Assembly (NCBI RefSeq): GCF_963169125.1
Contig: NC_084796.1
Location: 216,404,448-216,468,447, forward strand
DNA length: 64,000 bases
Source: Humulus lupulus
Lineage: Eukaryota > Streptophyta > Magnoliopsida > Rosales > Cannabaceae
Reading direction: 5' to 3'
Shown here: piece after piece, positions 11,329 to 25,030 of the stretch
Numbering within the stretch: the stretch's first letter is position 1
Layout: each line of letters begins with the position of its first letter
Made by a program: the position numbers and the translations under genes
The notes under the pieces: model-generated
Seen by the model: only the letters and a program-made list of their open reading frames with translations
What the model was told of the DNA's origin: nothing
Databases searched by the model: none

Positions 11329-13904
11329 TATCAGCTTGCCATGCAATACACTACCTATAGCGTCTTCATTAATAGACATAACTACTGTAGGCCCCCACAG
11401 AAATGCATCAGCCTTTCTCACAAAATCTATTCCCAATTTCATAGCATTAGGCCTAAGAGGGACATGGTGGACCTCATCCTTTGGATCACTTGAAATAAAA
11501 TATCATTTTGCAATAATTTCACTAGATCAAATCTAATCTAATGTGTTGCATTTGCTACCAAATGTTTGATTCTTGACACTCTAATAAGAAAATGCAACAA
11601 CAATAAGAATTGAGTGACTAATATTTCATAAAATAAGTTTCAACATTTGTCAATTTCATATAATTAGTGCCATAATTATCGCAGGAGAAGGAACATGAAG
11701 AGAATTTGACTGAACATTGGTATTTGATTGCTCCTCACTTTGGACAAATGTATTCTATTTACAATATAAGCAAGATAAGAACAACAATAATTCAACATCA
11801 AAATTAAAAGTAAAAACAAACCTAATAAATAAACAATGAAATCTAGTTATCATATGATGAGAATAAACAATACTAATTCAGCCACATGAAATTGCAAAAA
11901 TGAAGACAAAATCAATATAATTTCAACCTACACTAACTCAGCCACAATACTTTCAGTTATTTTCTCTTGTTTTAGAGTACCAACATATAGATAATCTAAG
12001 CAAATAATTACCAAAGACATTTCAATATAGTTTCAGCCTAAAATACTTACTTAATTTTTCATTAAAGAAACAATGAGTTGCTCCATGTGTTGCATGTTAA
12101 CTTTCAATTCTTTATGTTGATCTTCTATCATAATCATATGGTCATCTCTTTCCGATACAATTTGCAACTTTGACCGAGTAACTCCTCTTCTGAAAGATAT
12201 GATGTATGTATTTTTTTTAGGACCAAGCACCTTTGTAAGGATGTCTTCATTAACACTTACAGTTGAAGACATGGTAGGATCTTTCATAAATTATTCAACC
12301 AAATCCTTTAAAAATAAATAGAATCAACTTATGTATTAAAACAAATAAGTAGTTAAAAGTAAAGTCAAATGGTTAAGAAATAACAAAGTCATACAAATGC
12401 TTCAACCACTTCAAAATTTACAGGTTCACCATTTTTCTTCTTATGTGCCTTGGTCCAAACATCAACTCTAGAAGGTGGTGTTTTGGTTTCACTATCATTC
12501 ATCTATCCAAAAAAGAAAATAAGTTATAAAAGGCTAAAACAGATTTCATAAAACCACTTCAAAATATATTATGTTTTACCAATTCATCAATCAATAGTGC
12601 ATAGCCTTTACGACTACAATTGTGGGGCAGCTGTTTTGTCCGTATGTTTTTGTATTTCTCACTTGTAGCCTAAGAATACAGAGTTAATAATGACAAAAAA
12701 CTATAAATCTCAATCATAAATAAAGTTAAGATTATAAGTAGAACTAAAGTACCTTAAACTCAACACTAGTTTTTTCCCTAATAAAACTTTTCCACTCATT
12801 TGCCAATTTAATGTTATCAGGTCTCAATTTTAGTCTTACTTCTTCATTTGGTGCCTTTGTTATTTTAGTAAGCCTTGATTTTGAAGCTCTCCAAAGATCT
12901 ACCATAATTTTGAATATATAGCTCTTTTGCCAATCTTTATCAAACTTGTATCTTGCCTAGTTAAAACGATAATAGGTTAGTATGTTAGTATAAATGACTT
13001 TCAGCATATTTCATGGTGATAAACTAAAATAATTAAATATATAATGACTATAATATATACCTGAATAGATTTCCACAAGACCTCTTTCATTCATGGAGTA
13101 ACCTTTCTCCAATGTTTTATCGTGACTGGTACAATTTCTCTAACAAGTGCACCCAAAAATGAAGACAAAGATATTAATGTTGTACCTATCGGCTATCCCT
13201 TCGAGTTAAACTTAACTTCCAAACGACATCACCATATACTGCAATAGACTTCAATTTACTTGGGCCTCTTGTTTTCTTTTTGGTAATAGGGGCAGCAACT
13301 TCTTTCGGTTATTCTTGGTCTTGTGGCAAGTTTTCAACAATGGTTTCTGTTGGGTTTTCGGGAATTTGTAGGCGCTGTGATTTTCTTGTGGTCGTTGGTG
13401 AGATGGCATGGTTTTTTGTATGAGCTTCATGTACTAGTTTTGTTTGCCTTTTTACTTTCAAAGGACTAGTCTCAACTCCAACCATTCTTTCAAGAGATCC
13501 CTTAGTGTTGGTTGCTGGTGAACCCAAGATTGGAGTGATTGGGTTTGTAGTGAGTATTGTAGCAATTTTTCCAGGAGAGTGTATTGGGGGTTTTCTTGAA
13601 ATATATTTCTAAGAGATCTCCTTGTCACAGGGGAGCATAGGGGAGCTACGGGTGCTTCTTCTTCATCAGAAGAGTCCCCCCTCATTACCATTCTACGATG
13701 TGTCCTCTCTTTTGGAGGGAAAATTTTAGTATTGTTCTGTTCAGCAACCTCATTCACTTCCAAATTACGTCGAAGGCTCCTCCTCTTTTCATTGAGGAGT
13801 TGAACTAATTTTCCCGTGGGTATGTGCTTGGGTCGTTTTTCTTTTGCACATGCAGGTGCAATGTCTTGCACTTTACTAAGTCTTTTTCTTTTCTGATCAA
13901 CCAT
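11329..13904 (-). pseudogene. CACTA-4 Transposase_24 (Ptta/En/Spm) gene, decayed
   Basis: The minus-strand start at 13904 opens a basic N-terminal region (MVDQKRKRLSKVQDIAPACA) that shifts frame near 13500 and continues to about 13309. Exons further down encode SLSSFLGALVREIVPVTIKH and WRKVTP, stop, MKEVLWKSIQ (about 13075-13180), then YKFDKDWQKSYIFKIMVDLW (about 12770-12960), KQLPHNCSRKGYALLIDEL (about 12585-12670), RVDVWTKAHKKKNGEPVNFE (12400-12500), a coiled-coil-like block VNEDILTKVLGPKKNTYI (12051-12287) and a DUF8039-like end DEVHHVPLRPNAMKLGI (11329-11500). This order is diagnostic for the CACTA second gene. Stops and frameshifts make it a relic. Confidence 0.75.
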
Positions 13905-14219
13905 TTCTATGAAAAATAAAAAAAATTATAGATCAGGTGACATATTATGGATTATCACAAAAAAATCTTATAAGAAAGGTCAAAATAAACATGAAGATGT
14001 TATTATAATACAATTCTTGAGCCAAAAGAAAGAAAGAAACATTGTCACTTTTGGCAGCAAAAAAAAAATGATAACACAGAACAATTAAATAGTGCAATTT
14101 AAAATCTAGAAAATTCTCAAAGAAAGAATACAAACTGAAGTTTTCATTGATTACAAATTTATATGTTAAGTACAACTCGATCATAATTTACTTAAATAAA
14201 ACAAAAATCATATCAATAA

Positions 14220-14440
14220 TTGAACTAATATGCCCTCACAATCATCTCTGACATATTGATCATCTTCCACCACGTTATCCACCCTAGATTTAGTATTTTC
14301 TTTTTAAATTATAGGCATGAATTCTTGATGATCATACTTTTCCATGTCATAAAATCTTCTAGGGGGTGCCCTAATCACAACATACCAATTGGAAGAATCA
14401 TGTTCTCTTGAGTAGAAGACTTCTTTGGTGTAGATTAACT
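14220..14440 (-). pseudogene. CACTA-4 DUF4216 fragment
   Basis: The minus strand reads EVFYSREHDSSNWYVVIRAP followed by PRRFYDMEKYDHQEF and a stop. This is the C-terminal part of DUF4216, the domain found at the end of plant TNP2 transposase genes. It lies upstream, in minus-strand sense, of the Transposase_24 relic, which matches CACTA gene order. No TNP2 core was found before 15522. Confidence 0.6.
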
Positions 14441-15521
14441 AAAGTAAGACTATCTTCCACCTTAACTAATTATCACCAACTTAATTATCTTGTTCTAACC
14501 AACAAAGAGCCAAATTTGGATAAGAATATATATCTAATGGTGGATACATACTTGTATCAACCAAAATATAATTTAATTGTTTATAAACCTAACAAGAACT
14601 ATGCATCAAAGAGTAACTCACTTATTTCAAACATACTTTTGAGTAACTCAATTCATACCAATAACTACACATAGTTTTCTAACTCTATTTTTAAATTTTA
14701 AGTAATAGTTTTTTTTAGTTGATTGCTGATTATATAGTGTTTCTAATGTGTTTTAATGCCCATGGTGACTAATTTCTGCTCAAACCAGTATGATAAACTA
14801 TAGATAAAGCTTATTTAAGGGCTTTTGGTTATTCTAATGTTAAAAGAATTATTTCAGCAAAAAAATGTCAAAAAGAATCATATTCCAAGAATAAACTACA
14901 TTTATCAAGTGGCTTGATTCCATTTACAAGAAGATGATTTCTATTTAGTTATTGGTGATGATATTTACTTATATACATGCATCAATTCTCAACTGTTGTA
15001 TGTTATTAGCTTAAATAAAAAAAAATGATATTGTTGTTATTTGACTCATTTAAGTGGGGAGAGATAAAGAAATTGTTTGTGTTGGTTTTGATGTGTATGA
15101 TTTGGTAGTATAATTATTTTGGTTTGTAGTGGAATGTTTATTTTACCAATATAAAAGGTTATTAAGGTTATTTGACAATGTTTAACTTGTACAAAACTAG
15201 AAGAGACTACAAGCAATATAACATCAAATCAGGCTCTATGTCTAACATTAGAGGCTCTTAAAATATCCATCAATAAAATACATTGATTTACCATTTTCAC
15301 AAGTCTATAATATCCAATTGATAATATCCATATAAATATAAATGCATAAATTATACCTGAATAAAACTATCAAAAAGAAATATAAATAAAAAACTTAATA
15401 AAATATAAAAACCAAAAATCTCACTAGAGACACAACAACGATAATCAAAAGCTTGAAATTGATTTTAGAAGTTTTCATCTCATATATGTTTACAAATCTA
15501 GTGTGTATCTAACAACCAATA
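14441..15521. other. Unassigned AT-rich sequence between CACTA-4 relic and Tekay-2
   Basis: I see no coding frame, terminal repeat or RNA gene here. It may be the decayed 5' part of CACTA-4 or older host sequence. Confidence 0.4.
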
Positions 15522-18360
15522 TGTAAAATGCCCTAATCTAGTACTTTAGAAAACATTCGCATACTCATGAATTGATAAGAGAAAAGCCACTTATTATAAA
15601 AAAAATCCTAGTGGAATCTTGCTAAAAACATGCAAGTTTGGCTCAATAGTTAAAAGAAAATTAGAAGTTTTCATGCAAAGTTCTTAAAACAACCAAAAGT
15701 TCAAGTCCCGGTGATAAATTTAAAAACTCTAAATTAACATAACATTATTAAAAGAAAATGGCGTTTAAATTGATCGTTTCTCATCCATAGGATGCCCCCC
15801 ACGCCATACACACCACGACAATAGAACTCCCCACATCACCACGAGTGCCAAAAAGAAACCTATTTGCTACTTGGAAGGGAAAGTAAGGGGGTAACCTGAA
15901 AGCCCAGTAAGCAAATACAAACAACAAACAACAAACAAGTAAATCACAACCAATCACATTCACATTCACACATCATAGCATCATTGTCATAATAGCGTCA
16001 ATATCGTAAACATAAACATAAACATAATCACATCAACATTAACATCATCATAACATAACATCATATCCTTGTGAACATGGCCTGCTATCTTGTCCATGTC
16101 ACCCTTTGAGGTAAACAGGATCTCTGGTCCTTGAATAACCTTGGCGCGTCCGCCCTTGGAGTTACGTCTTCATATCCTTAGTAACTTGGGTTACATCTTC
16201 GTATCCTTAGCAACCCCTTTTTGATGTGCCGCGTTCATCATGATAACATTCATTCATAGCATACAACATCCATACAATCCAAACACATCATCATATTAAA
16301 GCATTTCATAATTCATAGCGCAAAGCATCATAACACTTCCATTCATACAAACAATCTTACCATTCACAGCATAAATAAATAAAATTCTATCTAACTTCCT
16401 CACCTCAGGTCCAAGCAAGGTAAAATGAAAACTTCACAACGAGCCTATACCATAATCAAAATAACCTTCCTTAGCATCACATAAACTCTACTTTTCCCAC
16501 CCATATAACCCATGTGTGCATGGGCCATGCACACATGGTGAAAGTTATTCACACCATCGAAACAAGGCATATTTACATATAAGGTCATTAACGAATAATG
16601 CACATTCTACCTATATTACATGCATGGTCTTGATATAAAAACTATATGGTTGCATAAAAGACATTTTTTAACGTAAAAATGAAATTGCAGAAGACATGCA
16701 TACGTGGGAACGTTGTTTAAAAGCGGCGTTAAAAATGATAATTCTACTCGTCTTACTTCTATCGTTGTGAAAATAACAAAATTGTAACATGCTTTGATTA
16801 CCATTATTTATCTCTTTATAATTCTCAAGTTGATTAAGCCTCTAAAGAATTATTTTTATTTTATAAAAATAATTTAATCAACAATTTAAAAAAATATATA
16901 ATTATTCCATTAATCACTTTTAATTTCCATAAAATAACAAAGACTAGCAATTATGTAAAATACTTATAGTTTAACATGTTTACTAAGAAAAAAAATAACA
17001 TTATAATTCAATTACCAAATTTATAAATTTAATGTGAGAAAAATCTAGTTTAGATGTGGAAAAATATATATTTTTTACTTGAGTTATTTTTAAAGACATA
17101 ATTTAAAATAGAATAAATTCATATGTGAAAATCCAATGATTATTTTTTATAAATACTTAACATAACTTTCAGCCATGATTTAATTTATTTAAAAATCACA
17201 ACTAAAATAATTTCACCATTTTTCTTAATTAAAAATAAATAAAACCATAACTTTTAATATAAACTCTCATAGTCATAATAGAAATACCATCTTTAATATT
17301 TTCATGGGTTAGGGTGTTGATTTATTTCACCATATACACAAAACTCCTTTTATTTTAAAACGCAACTTCACATTTTTATTAAAATACCAACAACTGACTA
17401 TATTCTCAAAATCACCATTTCTATGTTTAAAACTCAATATTTTCTCAAAAAGAAAATAATATCTGTAAGTAATTAATTATGCAAAAATATCATTTTAAGG
17501 CATCTTAAAACCTTCCATTTAATTTCTTGAAACATCAAAACATTAACAAAATTATTTAAACATCCAAAACATTATTTTCATCATATACTAACCACTTAAA
17601 CACCAAAAATCAGCAAGCTTAACAAAACAAAAATCCATCTTTACATCATGCTTTCAAAAAATTTACATCATTACCATACATGTTTAAATCTATTAAATTA
17701 GTTCACAACCCTAGCATGTTCCTAATATGCATGGGCAACACAAAATCAACAACTTCATCATGTATTATACCCTTTTAACCAAAACCCTCATGAATCAACT
17801 ATCAAACCAAATTCTAATTTATTTCCACATGCATCCTAGCATGTTACTATCATTATTCATGCATACAATAATTTATTGATACATAATCTCATAAACATAC
17901 TTATCAAATTTCATGGATTCAATCATCAAGAGTCCAAATTATTATTATACCAAAAATTTATATGGGGTCCTAGAGCATGGATCGAACATACAAATCACAA
18001 TAACAATAACAAAACATAAAGGGGGTTTCTAGACATGCATAGGCCGAAACATCATGTATAAAATCATAAAATATCATCAATCATCACACATAGAAAATCA
18101 ACACCAAAACCCCTTCATGCATTAAACCACAAAACCCTTCATGCATGATCAAAATAACATACCACCATCAAAATAATAGGAGCACAATCAGCATATTATT
18201 ACAATTCATAAATCCTTAATCTCCCCAAAAACAACACCAACACATAGATAGAGGGAGGAATCCATTACCTTCCTTGAGAGAACACAAGAACCAACACCCA
18301 AAAGGCAACCTCTCTTGAATACCCTAGGGTTTTTTTCGAAAATCAAGATGGAGAAGAAGA
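15522..18360 (-). repeat. Tekay-2 3' LTR, first segment
   Basis: It starts TGTAAAATGCCCTAATC and runs parallel to 50239-53070 with few differences. At 18360 it is cut after GAGAAGAAGA, where the CACTATTATAAAAC terminus of CACTA-2 begins. The alignment resumes at 36375. It includes the block around GGCGCGTCCGCCC shared with the Tekay-1 LTR, so the two families are related. Confidence 0.9.
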
Positions 18361-18384
18361 CACTATTATAAAACTAGGCTTTCC

Positions 18385-18560
18385 CAACAGTTTTTAATTG
18401 TTGCTATTAAGCAATGATGACAGTTGGCTAACTGTCATATTTGCCTATGCCAGCGTAGGAGTGGTACGCCGACAGTTAAAAATTGTCGATGTTGCTGGCT
18501 ACACCAACAGTTATAATCTGTTTCTTTCTACGACGAGAGTTAATAATTGTCGTTAAAAAA
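18385..18560. repeat. CACTA-2 left subterminal repeats
   Basis: Motifs CAACAGTTTTTAATTGTTG, TACGCCGACAGTTAAAAATT and related TGTCG/CGACA inverted pairs correspond to the right-end array at 35950-36355. Confidence 0.7.
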
Positions 18561-20641
18561 TATATCATAAATAACAAAATAAGTTGCTCAAAAATATTGT
18601 CACTAATAATATATATATTTAAAAATTACATTAATATTGAATCAAACGTGAGAATAACAAAACATAACATTCCAACCATAATATAAATTTAAAAACCAAA
18701 AATTAATTCAATATAACTCTAAAAATACATCTTTATTGATAGTCCAAAATCAAACTCACATATACAAAACATACTCATTTACACAACAAACTATCCAAAA
18801 ACAACAAATAAACATCAAAATGAATAAAGAACAATCATAACAAAATTCATATATGACTTCCACCTTTGACAAGAATACGCCTTACAGTCTTGTTGCATGA
18901 ATCCCGAGCCTGAGTTTTTGTAACTTTCAGATTGAGACTTCCTTTACTTTTAAAGAATACAGTGGACAAATTTGAGCAGTTTACGAAAGAAGAATCTGAT
19001 CATCCCATAAATTTGAGCATAATCAACATGTCTATATCTGATCTGCAACGACAAGTTTACAAAATGACACACAGTAATAAGTATTATATTTTCCAACATC
19101 ATAAAAAATTAGAATACAAAATCAAACTTAGATTATCATGAACAAAAACATAGACACACACACTCAACAAAGACTAAACAACAGATGACAAGGTAAACAT
19201 ACATACTTCTCTTTCATCTAATCGAGAATTAAAATTCATCCAAAAAGACTAAACAACAAAACAAAACCAGTGTTTATATCACAAACTAGAGAAGAAGACT
19301 TGCAAAAACCATATGCAAATATCTAAGACTTTGATTATTGTTCTTATACTACTAAGCTCAAAGCATAACTATCCTGGCAATGTAATCATAGGGACAAAAG
19401 TATATCAGAATTCCAAAACACCTTTAAAAACTATTTGTAATTAATCTTCATGAAAAAAAACAGAAAAAGCTAGAGAAATATAATGAAACAGATAAATGAT
19501 TAGGTATGACGAAACAAGAAACAAAACACAAAAACTCCATATAACAGAGCATATATCTTTTCATTTTCAAGTAATTGAACATTTGAACTAGACATTATAT
19601 TCAATAATTTAACAATGTTCAACTAATAAACGAAAGGAATGAACTTGTACTACTTTACTCGCATATTCAAAATAGCTCTCCCAAAAAAGTCACAATCATC
19701 AAAGCTTCCTCCACCTTTGCCTTCTACTCATAATACCATAAGCAACAGCTACTAAGGATTGGCCACTGTGATAGCTTATTTGTTAAAGATTCAAGGTTAT
19801 TGATCCTCTAGTTTTTTATTGGCCACTGTGTTCAAATTTTTTTTTAAGAAATCAAGGGCTTGGCACCACAAATATGAACAACATATAGAATCTAATGGAT
19901 ATTATAGCTCACATAAGAATTGCAATTATTATATTTGACACGCCTAAATTAATACTGTCCATAATCATGTTTAACACGCCTATATAGGGGTGTACTAGTG
20001 TCAAACACATGTACTCACCTTATTTGATTTCTCACTGAAAACAGGATATGAAGCTCTCATGTCTCCTCAACTAGCACATCTGGTGCCACTGGTTCTCTAG
20101 TGCAAATAATTGTAATAATGGAAGACGTGAAAACTAATTTCTTCAAAGGCAAGATTTTTGAGCATGACCTTAGAACATTAAGTATTCTTCTCAATGTATG
20201 GAACGATCAATTTTATCTGAAATAAAGATAAACTACTTAGGTTTCCAAAAAAAAACTATAAACAACGACATTGAAACACACAAGAATAAAAGGAGATATG
20301 AAAATGTATCATTGCCAAAAGTAGAACATACTGCAAATGAGAAACAGATTAAAAGATTGACAAAGATATTAAATCATTATATGGAAGTTGAAGATATGAA
20401 AAGAATAAATATTATTAATGTGAGGTCACTATGCCAGAGAGGTAGAAAATGACTTTGGTCACGAGAACAGATGCTTTGAAGTATATATAACCAAGTTGTG
20501 ACAAAAGTTTGACCCAATATGATGCTATGTAAGAGATCTTGATCAGAAGTTGCTATTTAGAAATATAATTTTTAGGTATAGTTAAAATAATTGGAAATAA
20601 AAAGCTTTTAAATATACTAGTGTAAACAAGTATGAAAGAGG
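18561..20641. other. CACTA-2 internal non-coding region, left part
   Basis: The sequence is AT-rich, with no supported gene. The open frames at 18483-18686, 18932-19141 and 20198-20452 show no family motif. A reversed CACTA-like end (complement CACTAGTACACCCC) stops at 20000 with short inverted motifs AGGCGTGT before it, but no partner end was found. Confidence 0.35.
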
Positions 20642-21149
20642 AAAGATGTAATGACCCAACTACTCTAGACTTTTGGACCATTACGAAAACTATACTGTAA
20701 AGAACGCCCTAAACTAATACTTACAAAACATTCGCATAACATAGTTTATAAAAGAATAACATTCATTATCAAAGTCTCAGGGGGACTTATTTAAAACCAT
20801 GCAAGTTGGCGCCACAAGTTTTAAAATAAAACATAGGTTTTTATGCAAAGTTCAAAGAAACCAAAAATTTAAATAACTGAGTCGCACTGATAGTTTAGGA
20901 AAGTCTCTTAAAAACAAAACATAATTTAAAAATGGCGTTCTACATCGATCGTTTTTCGTCCATAGGATTACCCCACGCCATACACCCCATGATGAAAGAA
21001 CTCCTCATGTCACCACGCGTGCCATAGAGAAATCCTATTTGCTACCTGGAAGGAAAGTAAGGGGGTGAGCTAAGAGCCCAGTAAGGAAGTACAAACAAAT
21101 AAGCAAGTAAGAATACAACAAATACAAACACTAACGTTCATCTAAAACA

Positions 21150-21275
21150 TCATGGTATATCATAACATAATCGTAACATATCATCATATCATAATATAAT
21201 CGTAACATATCATCATATCATAACATAATTGTAACATATCATCATATCATAACATAAACGTGACATACCATCATA
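21150..21275. repeat. Tandem array in Tekay-1 LTR, unit about 31 bp
   Basis: Four units resembling CGTAACATATCATCATATCA follow each other with about 31-bp spacing. The same array, inverted, appears at 30800-30920 in the palindromic 5' LTR. Confidence 0.8.
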
Positions 21276-21414
21276 TCACAAACATACAGCATACATGATG
21301 AGCATGGAACGCTAGTTGTCCATGTCACCCTATGAGGTAAACAGGAGATCACTGGTCCTTGAATAACCTCGGCGCATCCGCCCTAGGAGTCACGTCTCAA
21401 TGTCCTTAGTAACT

Positions 21415-21520
21415 CGTTCGATGTATCTGACATCGTAATCTGTTTGATGTATCTAACATCGTATTCTGTTTGATGTATCTGACATCGTAACTAGTTCGAT
21501 GTATCTAACATCCATATACA
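21415..21520. repeat. Tandem array in Tekay-1 LTR, GATGTATCTGACATCG units
   Basis: Four units of TTCGATGTATCTGACATCGT or close variants lie about 28-30 bp apart. Each unit is itself near-palindromic (GATGT/ACATC). The inverted copy lies at 30570-30665. Confidence 0.8.
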
Positions 21521-24376
21521 TATCACATTCAACATATCATCACGTTATGGCATTCATAATTCATAACAATTCATTCACACAACAGTCTTACCATTCACAG
21601 CATAAAATCATAGAATCTATCTAACTTCCTTACCTCAGGTCCAAGCTAAGAATTTCACAATCTTTCAACGAGCCTATATCATAATCAAAATAACATTTCT
21701 TAGGTTCATAAAATTACTATTTTGCCCTTCCATACAACTCATGTGTGCATGGGCCATGCAGTCATGATAACAGTTACACAAAACATGCAATTATCGCCAT
21801 AAAAGAATAATGCTCGTTCTACCCATTTTACTAGCATGATCGTTTTATAAAAACCACATAGTTGAATAATAAACATAATTTTGGACGTAAAAGTGGATTT
21901 GCATGTAACATGCATACGTGGGAACATTGCGTAATAAAGACGTTTTCAAAAACGATAATTCTACATTTCTTACTTTTATTGTTTTAAAATCAATAGACAT
22001 ATTACATGCTTTATTTTTCTTAAAAATTTCTAAGTTGATTAAATTTCTCAAAACATTATTTATTTTATAAAATTATTTTATTTTAGCTTAAAAATAAAAT
22101 ATGTGACAAATTTCATTCATTAATCTCAAATTACAAAGAATTAACCAAAAAGCTTGGATTTAATTAAAATGCCTATTTTTAATATGTTTCTTTAGAAAAA
22201 ATAAATTTTATCATTGTGTTACATAATGAGGTGAAAAATATATTTTTAAGTGTGGAAAAATATATTTCTATGTAAATTATTTAAGACTTAGTTTTATGTG
22301 ACAAAATCCATATGTGACAATTAAATAACAATTTTTAACCTTTTTAAATCAAACTTTCAGCCACCATTTATTTTCTCAAAAATCACAAATAAATAGAATC
22401 TAAATATTTTTCTCAATCAAAATAAAGGAAAAATCATAACTTATCAAAATATGCATTTATACCATTAAAAATACAATTTTTCAATATTACCATAACTTAG
22501 TAAAAATAATTTAATCCAAAAACTTATTCAATTCATTTTAGTGAAGCTCACTTTATATTTTCTTACAAAAATTCCAGCAACTATTTTTATCATTAAAAAT
22601 CACCATAATCAATTTAAAAAGCTCATATTTTCTAAAATTCAATAAAAATTTTGTAGGTAAATAATTCAGTAAAATATCATTTTAATGGGACTTAAAATCC
22701 CCTTTTTAATTTCATAAAATTAACATAACATCAAGAACATTACTTATGCATGCAAGTCATCTTTTTATCAACTTTTACCCAACTATTTACAAAAAAAAAA
22801 ACAGCAAGCCTAATTCCTCATGATACTCAACTTTTATCCCAAAAATCACATAAAATCATACATGTCCAAAACCTCATCATACTCTTATTATATGCATGTT
22901 TCTAATATCACCAACATATTCACATGAATTCTTTTAAAACCATTTTTTTGCTATTTCATGAAAACCAACAAAACACTATCAATAACAATAACATATAGTA
23001 ATTCATAAGCACCATATTCACATATGCCTTATATTATCCTAACATGTTTCTATCATTATTCTCATGCATCTTATAATTTATTCATTCTCAATATAACATA
23101 CATCTTATCAAAATTTCATGGATCCAAATATCAAGATTGCCAATTATCAACTTACCCATAATACATAGGTCTTAAAACATGGATCTAATATATTGAAAAT
23201 CACACAACATCACACAAAAATATCAAGAACATACTTAGGTATGCCTAGGCCGAAATCTCCATGCATGCATTCATAGATTATCACCAATTTTTATGCATAG
23301 TAAAATCAACATCACAACCCTTTTAAAACAAATCATACTCTCAAAATATACAAATCATATTCACCAATCCTACCAAAATCAACCATTAACATCCTCATCA
23401 AAACCTCATAGACAACTCACCAAAACCAATATAAAGGCTAAGAAAAGACCATTACCTCTCTTGATTGTAAAATCAAGAACACAATAAGAACAATACCCAA
23501 ACTCCACACCCTTGTTCAAGCCAAGGGCTTTTATTGGAAAACCACCATGAGGAGAAGAAAGAACCCAAACACACACAACAATAAAACAAGTCAATAACAT
23601 ATTATCAATAAAAAGAGATTATACAAACAAGAAAAACAAGAGAACATACTCTAAGATGGGTTCCTCTTCACCTTCTCCTTCTTTCTTTCTTTCTTTCTTT
23701 CTTCCTCTCTCTCTCTCTCTCTCTCTAGGTCACGGCAGCCACAAGAGAAAATGGCCCTTCTCCTCTTTCCTTTCCCCTTTATCATTATTCTCTCATAAAG
23801 CCTCACCAACACAAAATGGTAAGTTTCCTTTTTCCATTTTATTTTCTCTTAATTTCTCTTTATTTTCTTTTATAAAAATGATCACATGCCTATCCTCAAA
23901 ATAACTATTGTCTTCAATTTTTTATTTTTATTACTTAAAAGAAATAATTCCTTTCCCACTAGGTTCACACGCCCAAACACTCTATTTCCCTTTTCTTTTT
24001 CCTTTTTTTTTATAAATTAACTCAAATAAAATCTAAAATAAGGAAATATAAAGTGTGTAGAAAATCTACACATGTGTACCATGCTACCATGCACTAGCAC
24101 ACACTAAATCACTAGGGTGCATTACTATCTATCATGCACCTTAGTGCATTCCACCATAGCTCACATAATTACCTCAATTGTCACACTTAATTAAAATGTA
24201 ACACTAATAGTAAAATAACATGTTACACAATTATTCACTTATTAAATTAATTAACCAAACAATTCTAACAATTAAATAAAATAATAAACAATCAAATAAA
24301 ACAAATAATCATCCAAATAAAAATAACAACACTTAAATAAAACAATTCATCACACTTAACATTTAAATAAAATAAA

Positions 24377-24634
24377 TCATAAAAATTTTAAATAATCTAA
24401 AAAAAAAAAAATTGGTGCACTACAATATACCCTCCTTAAAAGGAATTTCGTCCCGAAATTCTTTCTTACCAAATAACTCAGGGTTCTTGCTTTCATGTCA
24501 TCCTCCAACTCCCATGTTGCTTCTCGTTCCATACTATTCTTCCACAGGACCTTGACTAGTGGAATCCTTTTGGATCTCAGCTCCTTGATTCCCTTTTCTA
24601 TAATGCGCTCAGGCTGTTCATCATAACTCAAGTC
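24377..24634 (-). pseudogene. Tekay-1 chromodomain-like integrase C-terminus
   Basis: The frame reads SYDEQPERIIEKGIKELRSK then IPLVKVLWKNSMEREATWEL, the chromodomain signature of Tekay-type chromoviruses, in which the aromatic cage is reduced. Chromodomains steer integration towards particular chromatin. It follows in frame after the stop at 24635 and runs through the polypurine tract into the LTR, where the frame ends at 24377; such overlap with the LTR is common. Confidence 0.75.
24429..24440 (-). promoter_or_regulatory. Tekay-1 polypurine tract
   Basis: On the minus strand the purine-rich TTTTAAGGAGGGTATAT stands directly before the 3' LTR start TGTAGTGCACC. Retrotransposons use this tract to prime plus-strand DNA. 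The same sequence occurs at 37230-37241 in Tekay-2. Confidence 0.8.
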
Positions 24635-24949
24635 CTACTTCAGCTGTAACGGCTCGTAACTCAACACATGAGAGGGGTCTGACACATACTTACGCAACAT
24701 CGAGATGTGAAAGACATCATGCGTTTCAGCTAATGCTGGGGGCAGTGCCAAACGGTACGCAACTTGCCCTATCCTGTCCAATATCTCAAATAGACCGATA
24801 TATCTAGGGCTTAACTTCCCTTTCTTTCCAAAACGCATCACACCTTTCATCGGCGAGATTTTCAAGAAAACAAACTCGCCTACTGAAAACTCGATGTCCC
24901 TTCTCTTGAGGTCAGCGTAGCTCTTTTGCCTACTCTGCGCAGTAAGCAT
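24635..24949 (-). pseudogene. Tekay-1 integrase C-terminal region (GPY/F-like)
   Basis: The frame contains SVGEFVFLKISPMKGVMRFG and KLSPRYIGLFEILDRIGQVA, the GPY/F-type module after the integrase core (here GLFEI, with the Pro replaced by Leu). It continues HDVFHISMLRKYVSDPSHVL to a stop at 24635. It is in frame with the core upstream and the chromodomain downstream; the separating stops at 25031 and 24635 are lesions. Confidence 0.8.
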
Positions 24950-25030
24950 CCTTTGGCGTATCTTCTCAATTGCCTCACTAGCCTCACTAACTGCTTCAGG
25001 CCCTAAAATCTGTTTCTCCCCAACTTCATC

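Larger units (their letters stand above)
333..14440 (-). mobile_element. CACTA-4: decayed CACTA element, minus-coded, host of CACTA-1
   Basis: A terminus beginning CACTACGACAATATAAGGG starts at 333. It is followed by subterminal repeats around GGGAGACATTGAAAGTC that continue on the far side of the inserted CACTA-1 (9693-9755). Beyond these, on the minus strand, lie Ulp1, DUF8039-like, Transposase_24 and DUF4216 relics in the order expected for a CACTA element read from its 3' end. The opposite terminus and the TNP2 domain were not found before the Tekay-2 boundary at 15522, so the element is truncated or its far end is unrecognisable. Treating the terminus and the coding relics as one element is an inference from their order and spacing. 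Confidence 0.5.
20696..24424 (-). repeat. Tekay-1 3' LTR (3,729 bp, intact ends)
   Basis: On the plus strand the LTR begins TGTAAAGAACGCCC and ends GGTGCACTACA, so both ends are the canonical TG and CA. A polypurine tract adjoins it at 24429-24440. It contains two short tandem arrays (21160-21275 and 21415-21520) and a (CTTT)n(CT)n tract at 23680-23727. In element sense the promoter-bearing U3 side is at 24424 and the U5 end is at 20696. Confidence 0.9.

Noticed and set aside
21150..21275. CRISPR-like array
   Set aside because: Units are contiguous 31-bp tandem repeats without spacers, inside a plant retrotransposon LTR.
23656..23904. 82-codon plus-strand frame
   Set aside because: It comes from the (CTTT)n and (CT)n low-complexity tract inside the Tekay-1 LTR.
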